From Chloroflexota bacterium (lineage in GTDB: Bacteria > Chloroflexota > Anaerolineae > Anaerolineales > Villigracilaceae), in the NCBI GenBank assembly GCA_016195815.1, contig JACPYX010000023.1, positions 1 to 64,000 on the forward strand: 64,000 nucleotides of DNA. Reading direction: 5' to 3'. A program made the translations under genes and the position numbers. Under the pieces are notes generated by a model. The model had not been told where the DNA came from and made no database searches. It worked only from the letters and a program-made list of their open reading frames with translations. Position 1 is the stretch's first letter. Each line of letters starts with the position of its first letter. This document shows, piece by piece, positions 10,573 to 18,083 of the stretch.

Positions 10573-11652
10573 TTAAGTTGCAATGTTGTCTGGATTTGTC
10601 CCCATCAGGAGATAGGGTGTAAATTTTTCATTTGGCATGTGGGCTGATTTTGCCTCGATCAGCACGGTGAGATCTTGAATCTCAAATTCACTCAAGGCTA
10701 CGAGAGCGAGTGGAAGGCCGATATGGAAAGGATAGCCGGTAAAAACCGAATTGAATTGCCGCCTGACAAATCTTTGAAGCTGCAATTCGAGTTTGGGCAG
10801 TCCCTGCTCAGGTTCTTGAAGCAATGCCTCGACATTGCTGATGCCCGGATATAATCGTTCGATCACTCGGGCGATGTTGGCCCCTGCGGCAATTGCCCGG
10901 ATATCCTCATCCCGCATGTGATAGCCAAAAGGCAGGGTATAGTTGATGATTTCTTCTTCGGAAAGGCGATGATAAACACGATACCGCATAGCCCACATCA
11001 GATTATTCATATCCAGCAATGGGCCGATAATGCGCAGCGCCTGTGTTCGGTCCTGACCCGGAAGCTGTTTGACCGTAGTCCATAACTTGCGCCAATAATC
11101 AAGATCGAGCGCTACTTCCAGGGGAAATAGGCTTTGCTCGTCGGCATAACGTTTCATTGCGTGGCTGATCGTATCGTAATAGGGCGTGGCAGATATCAAA
11201 GTTACGGCGGCCTCGACGTTTCCCGCTTCCAGCATTTGCTGGGCAGGGATCAAGGTCAATGAGCCTAGTGGGAACAGCGTATCCCGGACACGCTCCCAGG
11301 ACGAGTTCGTCATAATACCCCGCAAAACCGCTTTCAAGTTATCTATTTCAAAGTGTCTAAAAAGTTGGATCAAAACTGGGCGAGTACGCGCCGGGGCCGA
11401 GTGAATAACTGTCAAATAGATATCGGCAGTGCGGCTCTTGATTTCGGAGACAGCCCGCCTTGGCGTCAGTTCTTTATCTTCCACCCGATTAAGGTAAGGG
11501 CCGTAAACTGTGTTCTTGAGAGATTCGAGCAGGCTGTTTAAGTCGGCAGTGTCGCGCAAACTGGCCCCGTCTTGTGGCGCGAGCAATTCGGAGTACATAA
11601 CCCGGACGCGTGAGTGAATGGCCGCATATCCTGAAGCCCCACCCGTTAGCAT
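10573..11652 (-). CDS. ntpC: A/V-type ATP synthase subunit C (V0 d-like)
   Basis: 359 residues, nearly all alpha-helical. It links the rotor stalk D/F to the proteolipid ring. Characteristic elements are the N-terminal GYAAIHSRVRVMYSELL, LIQLFRHFEIDNLKAVLRG around residue 100, and NNLMWAMRYRVYHRLS in the middle. It starts three bases after the H-type subunit. Somewhat divergent, but the operon position supports the assignment. Confidence 0.9.
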   Translation of the reverse strand: MLTGGASGYAAIHSRVRVMYSELLAPQDGASLRDTADLNSLLESLKNTVYGPYLNRVEDKELTPRRAVSEIKSRTADIYLTVIHSAPARTRPVLIQLFRHFEIDNLKAVLRGIMTNSSWERVRDTLFPLGSLTLIPAQQMLEAGNVEAAVTLISATPYYDTISHAMKRYADEQSLFPLEVALDLDYWRKLWTTVKQLPGQDRTQALRIIGPLLDMNNLMWAMRYRVYHRLSEEEIINYTLPFGYHMRDEDIRAIAAGANIARVIERLYPGISNVEALLQEPEQGLPKLELQLQRFVRRQFNSVFTGYPFHIGLPLALVALSEFEIQDLTVLIEAKSAHMPNEKFTPYLLMGTNPDNIAT

Positions 11653-11655
11653 GTT

Positions 11656-11967
11656 TTATTCCCTTCCTGCTACGCGGTCAAGCACATATCCAACTGCGCG
11701 TTCCAGGTGACTCATTGCCAGCCCCCTGGTTCGATTGGTTTTTTCTTCAGCTTCGATCAGGATACGCGCGCATTCTTCCTTTGCTTCAGCGTTTGCCACC
11801 AAGCGGCGCGCTTCCGCTTCGGCTTCGGCCCGGGTTTTGTCTAACAGGGCCTGGGCTTCCTGGCTTGCCGCGACAGGCAATTGATCTGCCTCACGCAACG
11901 CGGCATCGTAAATTTCCTGTGCCTGTTTTTCTATTTTCAATACTTCTTGAATTCGTTTTTCGTCCAT
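11656..11967 (-). CDS. A/V-type ATP synthase subunit G/H-like (peripheral stalk)
   Basis: 103 residues, a single long helix with heptads (VLKIEKQAQEIYDAALREAD) rich in Ala, Glu and Arg. This is typical for the stator-stalk partner of subunit E (called H, G or NtpF). It is the first gene of the operon, starting about 83 bases after the predicted transcription start. A GAGGA site lies upstream of ATG 11967. Confidence 0.85.
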   Translation of the reverse strand: MDEKRIQEVLKIEKQAQEIYDAALREADQLPVAASQEAQALLDKTRAEAEAEARRLVANAEAKEECARILIEAEEKTNRTRGLAMSHLERAVGYVLDRVAGRE

Positions 11968-12056
11968 GTAACTTTATCCTCACACAGCTTATTCTTTATT
12001 CAAGAGCAAATAGTGAGTAAACGTAATTGGACAATAATGATGCGAATTATTGGGTT

Positions 12057-12085
12057 ATTATATAGCAGAATTTGGTACACATCAA
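12057..12085 (-). promoter_or_regulatory. Sigma70-type promoter of the V-ATPase operon
   Basis: On the minus strand TTGATG (12085-12080) and TATAAT (12062-12057) are 17 bases apart, an almost ideal vegetative promoter. Expected transcription start is near 12050, leaving a leader of about 83 bases before ATG 11967. Confidence 0.75.
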
Positions 12086-12248
12086 TAACCAATTTCAAAT
12101 TCTCCCCAATAAGCCAAATGATGCTACTAGGATGGTCAATGCGCCGCTCCATACAAAGCCGCGCATTGACCAAATCTATTTATGACTTTCGCCCTCTCAA
12201 AACAATTCGCTGCGAAAGCCCTGCTATTGAAATTATTCCCAGTGGATA

Positions 12249-12279
12249 TAAAAAATATGCCCGTTCTGCCAGGCGGGCA
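12249..12279 (-). terminator. Rho-independent terminator after DUF4342 gene
   Basis: On the minus strand the stem TGCCCG/CGGGCA (12279-12258) is followed by TATTTTTTATAT. It lies 35 bases after the DUF4342 stop. Confidence 0.65.
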
Positions 12280-12313
12280 ATGTCGAATCGCTTCACTTGA
12301 CTTGCTATTGGTC

Positions 12314-12565
12314 TTACTCCACCTTTTCGACCACTACCGTTGCCTCGGTGATCAGCGCGGCAATCGCGCCGACAGCGGCCAGCGTGGGAGCTAGCAGCGC
12401 GCCGACCACACCGATGGTCATCGGTATTTCCATGACAACACCGCCATCTTTATTTTTAATGATGATGCGGCGAATGTTGCCTTCATGGACAAGTTTCTTG
12501 ATTCTGGCGAGCAACTCCTCGCCGTTGACGCGGAATTCCTCGGTGCGAAATTTTTCTTCGGGCAT
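12314..12565 (-). CDS. DUF4342 family protein
   Basis: 83 residues from ATG 12565, chosen because AAGGAGG sits six bases upstream; longer open-frame starts overlap the previous gene. Residues 1-48 form a charged helical part with KIKKLVHEGNIRRIIIKN-type sequence (DUF4342 pattern), followed by a hydrophobic segment IGVVGALLAPTLAAVGAIAA (about 54-73) that may insert in the membrane. Function unknown for the family. It ends a three-gene minus-strand operon. Confidence 0.75.
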   Translation of the reverse strand: MPEEKFRTEEFRVNGEELLARIKKLVHEGNIRRIIIKNKDGGVVMEIPMTIGVVGALLAPTLAAVGAIAALITEATVVVEKVE

Positions 12566-12575
12566 GTGAGCCTCC

Positions 12576-13148
12576 TTACTTGAACCAATTTTCATCGAGC
12601 GCAGGCCATTCATTCGATTGATCTGCGCGCTCTTTCCAGTTTTCTTTTCCGCTCCACGATTCGATCTTGATCTCATAAACCGAAGTCTGGCGCAGTTCTT
12701 TCTCGGTGACGGGGCGATAATCCCTGCCGCGTTCCATTTCGCCGAAATATTTTTCGATCAGTTTATGCAGAACGGCGGTTTGTTCCTCGGCATCTTGGAT
12801 GAATTGTGCTGTTCCAAAAACGATCACGCTCCGATATTGGAGCGAGAATTCCAGTGCGATATTGGATGGAAGCCTCCTGCCCATTTCACTTACTTCAGCG
12901 CATACTTTCGGATTCCGCTCGAGGTTGGCGCGCAGGCGGCCGGCGATGTTCGAATGGAAGATTAAACGGTGTCCGGCCTGGTCGTAGAAAAAGGTGGTGG
13001 GGTGGATGAACGGCTGATCGTCCCAGAGCGAGGCGATGTGAGCAATTTGTCCGCGATGGAGAATCTCACGAATCCAATCATCTTCGCGTTTGTATTCGGG
13101 CAGGCGTTGAAATGCGGCGGGGGGGCGGGTTGCGTAATCGCGCGGCAT
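12576..13148 (-). CDS. Pyridoxamine 5'-phosphate oxidase-fold flavin-binding protein
   Basis: 190 residues of the split-barrel FMN-binding family (NimA/PNPOx-like). Visible are REILHRGQIAHIASLWDDQP, the PTTFFYDQAGHRLIFHS strand pair and VCAEVSEMG, which form the FMN-binding barrel. Relatives bind flavin or heme and include nitroimidazole reductases; enzymatic activity is not certain here. AAAGGAC precedes ATG 13148. The DUF4342 gene starts ten bases after its stop and the membrane-protein gene ends 19 bases before its start, so the three form one unit. Confidence 0.8.
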   Translation of the reverse strand: MPRDYATRPPAAFQRLPEYKREDDWIREILHRGQIAHIASLWDDQPFIHPTTFFYDQAGHRLIFHSNIAGRLRANLERNPKVCAEVSEMGRRLPSNIALEFSLQYRSVIVFGTAQFIQDAEEQTAVLHKLIEKYFGEMERGRDYRPVTEKELRQTSVYEIKIESWSGKENWKERADQSNEWPALDENWFK

Positions 13149-13167
13149 GATTTGTCCTTTGTTAGAT

Positions 13168-13758
13168 TTATCGGTCGTCCACTAAAAGGCGTTTGTACCA
13201 GAGCCATTGCAGGAGCACGCCCGTAACGAAAGAAAGGATGATGAGCGCCCAGCCCCATAACAGGATTTCGCCGATTGCAAACAGTGCAAAATAAAATGCC
13301 GCGGCACTGGTCAAGCCGCCAAGTAATGCGACTTCGACCGCGATCAAATTGGCGATGCTGAAGGGTTTATCGGTTGGAGGAATGGTTGTGCCGCGCCATT
13401 TGAAGGCTGGCCTGATTTCGGGATGATGGTTGATGTAAAAATTCTTGAGCTGGTTCATTGCCTGAACGGATTCGTGCCAGGCGGCGCGCAAACGCGCAAG
13501 TTGGGCGATGGTCAGCGCGCCGAGTACCGTCAGGAAGAAAAACAGAATCGAAAATGCAACCGATACGCTTTTTAGGTTGTCGGCGGCGAATTGTGTGCCG
13601 AGAATGGCCGCCACGATGGAGCCGACCGAAACAAAGTAGAAGGATGCCACGCGCGAGCGATCTTCGTTGGCTTGAAAAACAGTGCTGGCGATGTATTCGT
13701 ATTCTGCCGTCAGAATATCATCGGGTTTTACGGCAGGATCGGATTTCGGTTTTGGCAT
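13168..13758 (-). CDS. Conserved hypothetical membrane protein (four helices)
   Basis: 196 residues, family not recognised. Four predicted membrane helices in two pairs (about 40-60, 66-88, 134-155, 160-182) are separated by a soluble loop with WHESVQAMNQLKNFYINHHP. GGAGGG precedes ATG 13758. First gene of the minus-strand operon with the PNPOx-fold and DUF4342 genes. Topology with both ends in the cytoplasm is plausible. No function inferred. Confidence 0.6.
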   Translation of the reverse strand: MPKPKSDPAVKPDDILTAEYEYIASTVFQANEDRSRVASFYFVSVGSIVAAILGTQFAADNLKSVSVAFSILFFFLTVLGALTIAQLARLRAAWHESVQAMNQLKNFYINHHPEIRPAFKWRGTTIPPTDKPFSIANLIAVEVALLGGLTSAAAFYFALFAIGEILLWGWALIILSFVTGVLLQWLWYKRLLVDDR

Positions 13759-13884
13759 GTTCCCTCCATAGTAAAAAAGTCAGTCTGTGTTTGACGTGAA
13801 GCGAATTGATTTTACAATACTCGCTGTGTTTCTGTCAGCCGGCAGATAGGAAATTGGCACTTTCCCATCTATCAAGTCTCATTA

Positions 13885-13890
13885 TATACT
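13885..13890 (+). promoter_or_regulatory. Putative -10 box of the GNAT gene
   Basis: TATACT lies 31 bases before the ATG at 13922. No good -35 box is present at the usual spacing, so support is modest. Confidence 0.4.
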
Positions 13891-13921
13891 TAACCACTTC
13901 ATTCTGTTGCAAGAGGTTCTC

Positions 13922-15052
13922 ATGAGTACTGTTCAACTCGTTGACACAAACAACAAAGCGCACATTAAACAGTTCGTCGAGTTTTATTATGACCTCTACA
14001 AAGATTGCCCGCAGTGGGTGCCGCCGCTTTATATTGATGCTTATCTTCCGCTCAACCGAAAGAAACATCCCTTCTTCGAACATTCAGAAGCCGATTTCTT
14101 CCTGGCTTTACGCAACGGCAAAGTGATGGGACGGATTTGCGTTGGGGAAAATAAACTCTTCAACCAATACCATAAAACGAAGAAGGCCCAATTTTATTTT
14201 TTCGATTGCGTTGACGATCTTGAAGTCGCCAGGGATCTTTTCAATGCCGCGTTTGATTGGGCGCGTCAACGCGGACTGGACAGCGTGATCGGTCCGAAAG
14301 GCCTTTCCCCGTTTGACGGCTACGGCGTCCTGATTGAAGGTTATGGGCATCGCCAGATGATGACGATGATGAATTACAACTACCCATATTATCAAAAATT
14401 GATCGAAGCGCTTGGCTTTGAAAAAGAAGTGGATTTTGTCTCTTGCTATTTGCCGTCAGACGCCTTCAAAATTCCCGAACGTGTCGAACGCATCGCCAGA
14501 CGCGTCATGGAACGCGGCAAACTGTCCGTCAAAAATTTCAAGAGTAAAAAAGAATTGGTAAGTTGGGCACAGCGCATCGGCGAGACTTATAACAGGACAT
14601 TCATCAACAACTGGGAATATTATCCGTTTACGCAGGGCGACATTGATTATGCCGTGCAGAACGTATTTATGGTCGCAGATCATCGCCTGATCAAACTCAT
14701 CATGCACGGCGATGACATTGTCGGATTTTTGTTCGCTTTCCCAGACGTGTCCGCCGCGCTCCAACGCGCCAAAGGCCGTCTTTTTCCATTTGGGATTTTT
14801 GATTTACTGATCGAGATGAAGCGCACCACAACCGTTTCCGGCAATGGCATGGGCGTTTTGCCGGAATTCCAAGGTACAGGCGGAAACGCTTTGCTCTATT
14901 ATGAAATGGGCAAAACCATGCTGGATTTCAAGCAGTTCAAGTTTGTTGAAATGACTCAGGTGGCCGAGACAACTCACCAGATGCGCGCAGATTTAAAAAA
15001 CCTGAACGGCGTGGAATATAAAAATCATCGCGTATATCGAAAGGCGATCTAA
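13922..15052 (+). CDS. GNAT-like N-acetyltransferase family protein
   Basis: 376 residues from ATG 13922, preceded by AAGAGGT; a TTG at 13907 is less likely. The protein appears to hold two GNAT-like folds. The N-terminal half contains VMGRICVGEN and DSVIGPKGLSPFDGYGVLIE. The C-terminal half contains IVGFLFAFPDV and a possible acetyl-CoA loop NGMGVLPEFQGTGGNALLYY (about 304-323). Members of this family are usually annotated as uncharacterised acetyltransferases; substrate unknown. Monocistronic, ending at a bidirectional terminator. Confidence 0.75.
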   Translation: MSTVQLVDTNNKAHIKQFVEFYYDLYKDCPQWVPPLYIDAYLPLNRKKHPFFEHSEADFFLALRNGKVMGRICVGENKLFNQYHKTKKAQFYFFDCVDDLEVARDLFNAAFDWARQRGLDSVIGPKGLSPFDGYGVLIEGYGHRQMMTMMNYNYPYYQKLIEALGFEKEVDFVSCYLPSDAFKIPERVERIARRVMERGKLSVKNFKSKKELVSWAQRIGETYNRTFINNWEYYPFTQGDIDYAVQNVFMVADHRLIKLIMHGDDIVGFLFAFPDVSAALQRAKGRLFPFGIFDLLIEMKRTTTVSGNGMGVLPEFQGTGGNALLYYEMGKTMLDFKQFKFVEMTQVAETTHQMRADLKNLNGVEYKNHRVYRKAI

Positions 15053-15059
15053 GCAAACA

Positions 15060-15097
15060 AAAAAATCCCCGCTCATTTCTGGGCGGGGATTTTTTGT
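15060..15097. terminator. Bidirectional terminator between GNAT and cold-shock genes
   Basis: The stem AAAAATCCCCGC / GCGGGGATTTTT with an eight-base loop has a T-run on both strands, so it can end both convergent genes. Confidence 0.85.
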
Positions 15098-15106
15098 CAT
15101 GTGAGT

Positions 15107-15316
15107 TTAGAGCGGAACCACGTTGGCGGCCTGAGGCCCTTTCGGACCTTGCTCTACCGTGAACTCCACCTTTTGGCCTTCCACGAGCTTGCGGAAACCG
15201 TCGCTCTGGATGGCCGAATAGTGGACGAACACGTCAGGGCCGCCATCGCGGGAGAGAAAGCCATAGCCCTTCTCCGCATTGAACCACTTGACCGTTCCGG
15301 TGATACGTTCGGACAT
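15107..15316 (-). CDS. Cold-shock protein (CspA family)
   Basis: 69 residues from ATG 15316 with AGGAGG upstream; the longer open frame is not needed. It contains both RNA-binding motifs of the cold-shock domain: KGYGFL (RNP1 K-G-[FY]-G-[FY]) and VFVHYSAI (RNP2). The domain fills the entire protein ([15 protein letters not shown]...GPQAANVV). Acts as an RNA chaperone or antiterminator in the cytoplasm. The leader up to about 15480 has no other gene, consistent with the long 5' regions common for this family. Confidence 0.96.
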   Translation of the reverse strand: MSERITGTVKWFNAEKGYGFLSRDGGPDVFVHYSAIQSDGFRKLVEGQKVEFTVEQGPKGPQAANVVPL

Positions 15317-15544
15317 TGTTTTTGCCTCCTTCTGGCAAAAGAAAAAAATGGTGATGATGTCGCACGTCCATCGGATGATCAAGCAAAATGGCCCACCAGT
15401 TCATCAGGGCATTTCGTTCTTGTTCCAACGAAATCGTACTGGCATCTTACAAATGCCGATGATAAATGCTATTTTATAAACCGTCAAGATTTTCATCTGG
15501 CTCTCATTTGTTTATATCTCATGGCTTTGGCAAAATCAGAGAAT

Positions 15545-15612
15545 GAACCGCGAAGCTCACAAAGAGCGCGAAGATTTCCTTTTTTTCTTGGCGTATTTTG
15601 CGCCCTTCGCGG
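15545..15612 (+). repeat. CCGCGAAG palindromic repeat, copy A
   Basis: Begins AACCGCGAAG and ends CTTCGCGGTAA, with GAGCGCGAAGATTTC and a run of seven T in the middle. Copies B (25760-25822) and C (28089-28160, opposite strand) share this order of blocks. Similarity between A and B continues some 45 bases further right (TGAGAAAAG...GGAATTC). Confidence 0.8.
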
Positions 15613-15672
15613 TAAAAAATGAGAAAAGGGTGGAATTCGCCATGATCCTTGAGTAAGCCTAATGTTTACCCC

Positions 15673-15700
15673 TTGCGATGCCTTCTGCCTGAGATATAAT
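15673..15700 (+). promoter_or_regulatory. Promoter of the chelatase AAA+ gene
   Basis: TTGCGA (15673-15678) and TATAAT (15695-15700) are separated by 16 bases. Transcription would begin about ten bases before the ATG at 15717, with GGCGGAG in the very short leader. Confidence 0.65.
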
Positions 15701-15716
15701 CAGCGGCGGAGTCAAC

Positions 15717-16817
15717 ATGCCTGCAATTTACCCATTCACTGCCATCGTTGGACAGGAGCGCATGAGACGTGCGCTCATTCTTAATGCCGTAGATACCCGC
15801 ATCGGCGGCGTATTGATTCGCGGCGAACGCGGAACGGCCAAATCCACCGCGGCGCGTTCGCTGGCGGCTTTGCTGCCGCAAGTCAAAGTTGTACAGGATT
15901 GCCGCTTCGGCTGCGACCCGGATAAGCCCGGCACATGGTGTACTGAATGTAAGGAACGCTACGCAACAGGCAAGAAAGACTTGCCTTTTCACCAGCGCAC
16001 CACACCCTTTGTTAATTTGCCCGTCTCTGCAACGGAAGACCGCGTGGTTGGCACGCTCGACATCGAACAGGCCATTCAAAAGGGCGAGCGACATTTCGAG
16101 CCGGGCGTGCTGGCCAATGCCAACCGCGGACTTTTATACATTGACGAGGTGAATCTGCTCGACGATCATGTCGTGGACGTTTTGCTGGATTCTGCCGCGA
16201 TGGGCGTGAACGTTGTTGAGCGCGAGGGCATCTCCTTCTCGCATCCGGCCCGTTTCATTCTGGTCGGGACGATGAATCCTGAAGAAGGCGAGCTTCGTCC
16301 TCAACTGCTGGATCGCTTCGCGCTGTCGGTGGATATTGTCGGAATTCGTGAGGCGCGCGAACGCGTCACCATTATGGAACGCAACCTTTCGTTCGAGCGC
16401 GATCCGGAAGCATTCCGCAAGGAATGGTTGTCGAAGGAGGCTGAACTCTCGAAGCAGATCGGGCTTGGGCGCGAGTTGGTAGATCAAGTCACATATACCA
16501 GCCGCGACCTGCTTTCGATTGCCGCGCTGACTTCTTCTCTCAATGTCGATGGTCACCGCGCCGACCTTGTAATTCTCAAAGCCGCGCGCGCGCAGGCCGC
16601 CTTTGAAGGCCGCGTCAAGATCAACGATCACGATATCGCTCTGGCCGCCGAGCTGGCGCTTCCGCACCGCATTAAACGCTCGCCGTTCCAGCAGGCCGAG
16701 ATCACGTCGGACCAGTTGCAAGAGCGCATCGAACAGCTGGCCGGCCAATCGGTCCCGAGCGAAGCGGAAGATGATTCCGAGTCTGAAAAAGGCAAACCCG
16801 AGGAAAAAAAAACTTAA
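15717..16817 (+). CDS. chlI: Mg/cobalt-chelatase AAA+ subunit (ChlI/BchI-like)
   Basis: 366 residues in this frame. Walker A is GERGTAKS (about 36-43) and Walker B is LLYIDEVNLL (about 139-148). An insertion with four cysteines (CRFGC...CTEC, about 62-79) is typical of bacterial ChlI-like AAA+ proteins and may bind metal. The last 25 residues are acidic (SEAEDDSESEKGKPEEKK), matching the linker of ChlD proteins rather than a natural end. The stop TAA follows a run of nine A; a -1 slip there joins it to the VWA frame. So it may give both a short AAA+ protein and a full 685-residue ChlD-like protein. Porphyrin or corrin metal insertion is likely, but no large subunit (BchH/CobN) lies in the window. 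Confidence 0.88.
   Translation: MPAIYPFTAIVGQERMRRALILNAVDTRIGGVLIRGERGTAKSTAARSLAALLPQVKVVQDCRFGCDPDKPGTWCTECKERYATGKKDLPFHQRTTPFVNLPVSATEDRVVGTLDIEQAIQKGERHFEPGVLANANRGLLYIDEVNLLDDHVVDVLLDSAAMGVNVVEREGISFSHPARFILVGTMNPEEGELRPQLLDRFALSVDIVGIREARERVTIMERNLSFERDPEAFRKEWLSKEAELSKQIGLGRELVDQVTYTSRDLLSIAALTSSLNVDGHRADLVILKAARAQAAFEGRVKINDHDIALAAELALPHRIKRSPFQQAEITSDQLQERIEQLAGQSVPSEAEDDSESEKGKPEEKKT
16799..16817 (+). promoter_or_regulatory. Putative -1 ribosomal frameshift site (A9 slippery run)
   Basis: A run of nine A (16804-16812) is preceded immediately by GAGG (16800-16803), a possible internal Shine-Dalgarno stimulator, and followed within two codons by the zero-frame stop (ACT TAA, ending 16817). 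The -1 frame is open from the run right through the acidic linker into the VWA gene without a stop. Confidence 0.7.
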
Positions 16818-16867
16818 AACTGGAAGATGAAGTCCAGGAAAATGAACAACAAGGACAGCCAGAGCCA

Positions 16868-17773
16868 ATGCCTCAGGATGTCTTCGCGCATACGGATGCC
16901 AACTGGTGGGAGGGCGGGCAGAAGATTAAGCCCGGCGAGGCTTTCAGGCCGCGCAAATTAAATACGCCGCTCGATAAGTTGGCGCGCAGGCACGCAGGCC
17001 GCCGTTCGCTGACCAAGACCGAGCGCAAACACGGACGTTACATCAAGGCGCGTCCGGCTGGGAACAAAACCGATGACATTGCGTTCGACGCCACTTTGCG
17101 CGCGGCTGCGCCCTTTCAAAAGCAACGCGTCGAAAAACGCAAGCGGCTGGCTTTTGCCATCGAACGCGGCGACCTGCAGCGCAAGATCCGCGTCAAGCGT
17201 GTGGCGAATCTGGTTTTATTTTTGGTTGATGCTTCGTGGTCTATGGCGGTAGCCGAACGCATGAACGCCACGAAGGGCGCCATCCTTTCGCTGTTGACGG
17301 ATGCCTATCAACGCCGCGACCGCGTGGGCCTGATCGTTTTTCAAAAAGATCGCGCCACATTGATTTTGCCGCCTACGAACTCCGTTCAACTTGCCCAGCG
17401 CGCGTTGGTGGATATTCCCGTCGGCGGCAAGACTCCGCTTTCGGCGGGATTGCTTATGGCCGCTGACGTTTTGCAGCACGAAAAATATTCCCATCCGGAT
17501 GTAGAGCCGCTTCTGATCGTTCTGACCGATGGGGCGGGCAACGTTTCAATTGGCACTCTGCCGCCCCAGGAAGAATCCTACCGCTTCGCCGAATTGATCG
17601 CGCACGAAAAAGTGAAGAGCGTGGTCATCAACATGGAGCACGCTGCCTTCGATCAGGGACTGGCGCAAAATCTCGCCGAGCATTTGAAAGCTCCATGTTA
17701 CGCCTTGAGCGAATTGAAGGCCGAGAATTTGTATCACGCGGTGCGAAATGAGATGTCAGGAGGAAAGAAGTAA
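16868..17773 (+). CDS. chlD: VWA domain chelatase subunit (ChlD C-terminal part)
   Basis: 301 residues if started at ATG 16868, but the same frame is open back to the A9 run with acidic linker sequence (LEDEVQENEQQGQPEP), so it is probably made mainly as a -1 fusion with the upstream AAA+ frame. The VWA domain (about 110-290) has a complete metal-ion-dependent adhesion site: DASWS (DxSxS), the Thr of GGKTPLS, and LTDG. The basic segment before it (about 45-105) and the tail ENLYHAVRNEMSGGK are as in ChlD/BchD. It assists metal insertion together with the AAA+ subunit. No ribosome binding site is evident at ATG 16868, further supporting frameshift expression. Confidence 0.85.
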   Translation: MPQDVFAHTDANWWEGGQKIKPGEAFRPRKLNTPLDKLARRHAGRRSLTKTERKHGRYIKARPAGNKTDDIAFDATLRAAAPFQKQRVEKRKRLAFAIERGDLQRKIRVKRVANLVLFLVDASWSMAVAERMNATKGAILSLLTDAYQRRDRVGLIVFQKDRATLILPPTNSVQLAQRALVDIPVGGKTPLSAGLLMAADVLQHEKYSHPDVEPLLIVLTDGAGNVSIGTLPPQEESYRFAELIAHEKVKSVVINMEHAAFDQGLAQNLAEHLKAPCYALSELKAENLYHAVRNEMSGGKK

Positions 17774-17810
17774 TCAGCTTCGATAACAAAATATCTGATT
17801 GTCAGTTTGT

Positions 17811-17850
17811 CTATAAAAAAGTGAGAGCCCACTGTGATGAGTGGTCTCTC
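17811..17850 (-). terminator. Terminator of tRNA-Ser transcript
   Basis: On the minus strand the stem GAGAG-A-CCACT / AGTGG-G-CTCTC (17850-17823) is followed by TTTTTT, 48 bases after the tRNA 3' end. Confidence 0.75.
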
Positions 17851-17897
17851 GTCAGGGCAAACTTCTCATGTGGTTATAGCTTAAGTTTGTCCATCAG

Positions 17898-17984
17898 CGG
17901 AGAGGGCGGGATTTGAACCCGCGAACCCTTGCAGGTTACACGCTTTCCAAGCGTGCGCGCTAAGCCAGACTACGCGACCTCTCC
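17898..17984 (-). tRNA. tRNA-Ser (anticodon GGA)
   Basis: 87 nucleotides on the minus strand. Acceptor arms GGAGAGG and CCTCTCC pair, with G as discriminator. The anticodon stem CACGC/GCGTG encloses loop TTGGAAA with anticodon GGA (codons UCC/UCU). The T arm GCGGGTTCAAATCCCGC is canonical, and a long variable arm (CCTGCAAGGG) identifies a class II tRNA as expected for serine. CCA is not encoded. Confidence 0.95.
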
Positions 17985-18030
17985 AGTAAAGCGGGCAGAT
18001 TATACCAGAAATTTTTGAGCGAAAAGATTT

Positions 18031-18059
18031 GTTAGACAGCACTCCAACTGCTGTCTAAC
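18031..18059. repeat. Perfect hairpin near the ddl 3' end
   Basis: An 11-base perfect inverted repeat GTTAGACAGCA / TGCTGTCTAAC with a seven-base loop, 25 bases after the ddl stop. On the minus strand it is followed by AAATCTTTTC, so it may be a weak terminator. Confidence 0.6.
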
Positions 18060-18083
18060 GTGTACGCTGCATTTGTTATTTTG

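Larger units (their letters stand above)
11968..12313. other. Intergenic region between V-ATPase and DUF4342 operons
   Basis: 346 bases without a convincing gene. The left part holds the V-ATPase leader and promoter, the right part the terminator of the upstream minus-strand operon. The plus-strand open frames here lack ribosome binding sites and family similarity. Confidence 0.6.
15317..15716. other. Intergenic region with a repeat copy and chlI promoter
   Basis: About 400 bases without a gene. It contains the cold-shock gene leader, copy A of the CCGCGAAG repeat (15545-15612) and the promoter of the chelatase gene. Minor plus-strand frames here have no coding features. Confidence 0.6.
17774..18083. 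other. Intergenic stretch holding tRNA-Ser and two hairpins
   Basis: 310 bases with no protein gene. It holds the tRNA-Ser gene, its terminator hairpin and a second perfect hairpin near the ddl end, all listed separately. Confidence 0.7.

Noticed and set aside
16134-16868. 244-codon minus-strand open frame opposite chlI
   Set aside because: Antisense to a conserved AAA+ domain; no start context or family match.
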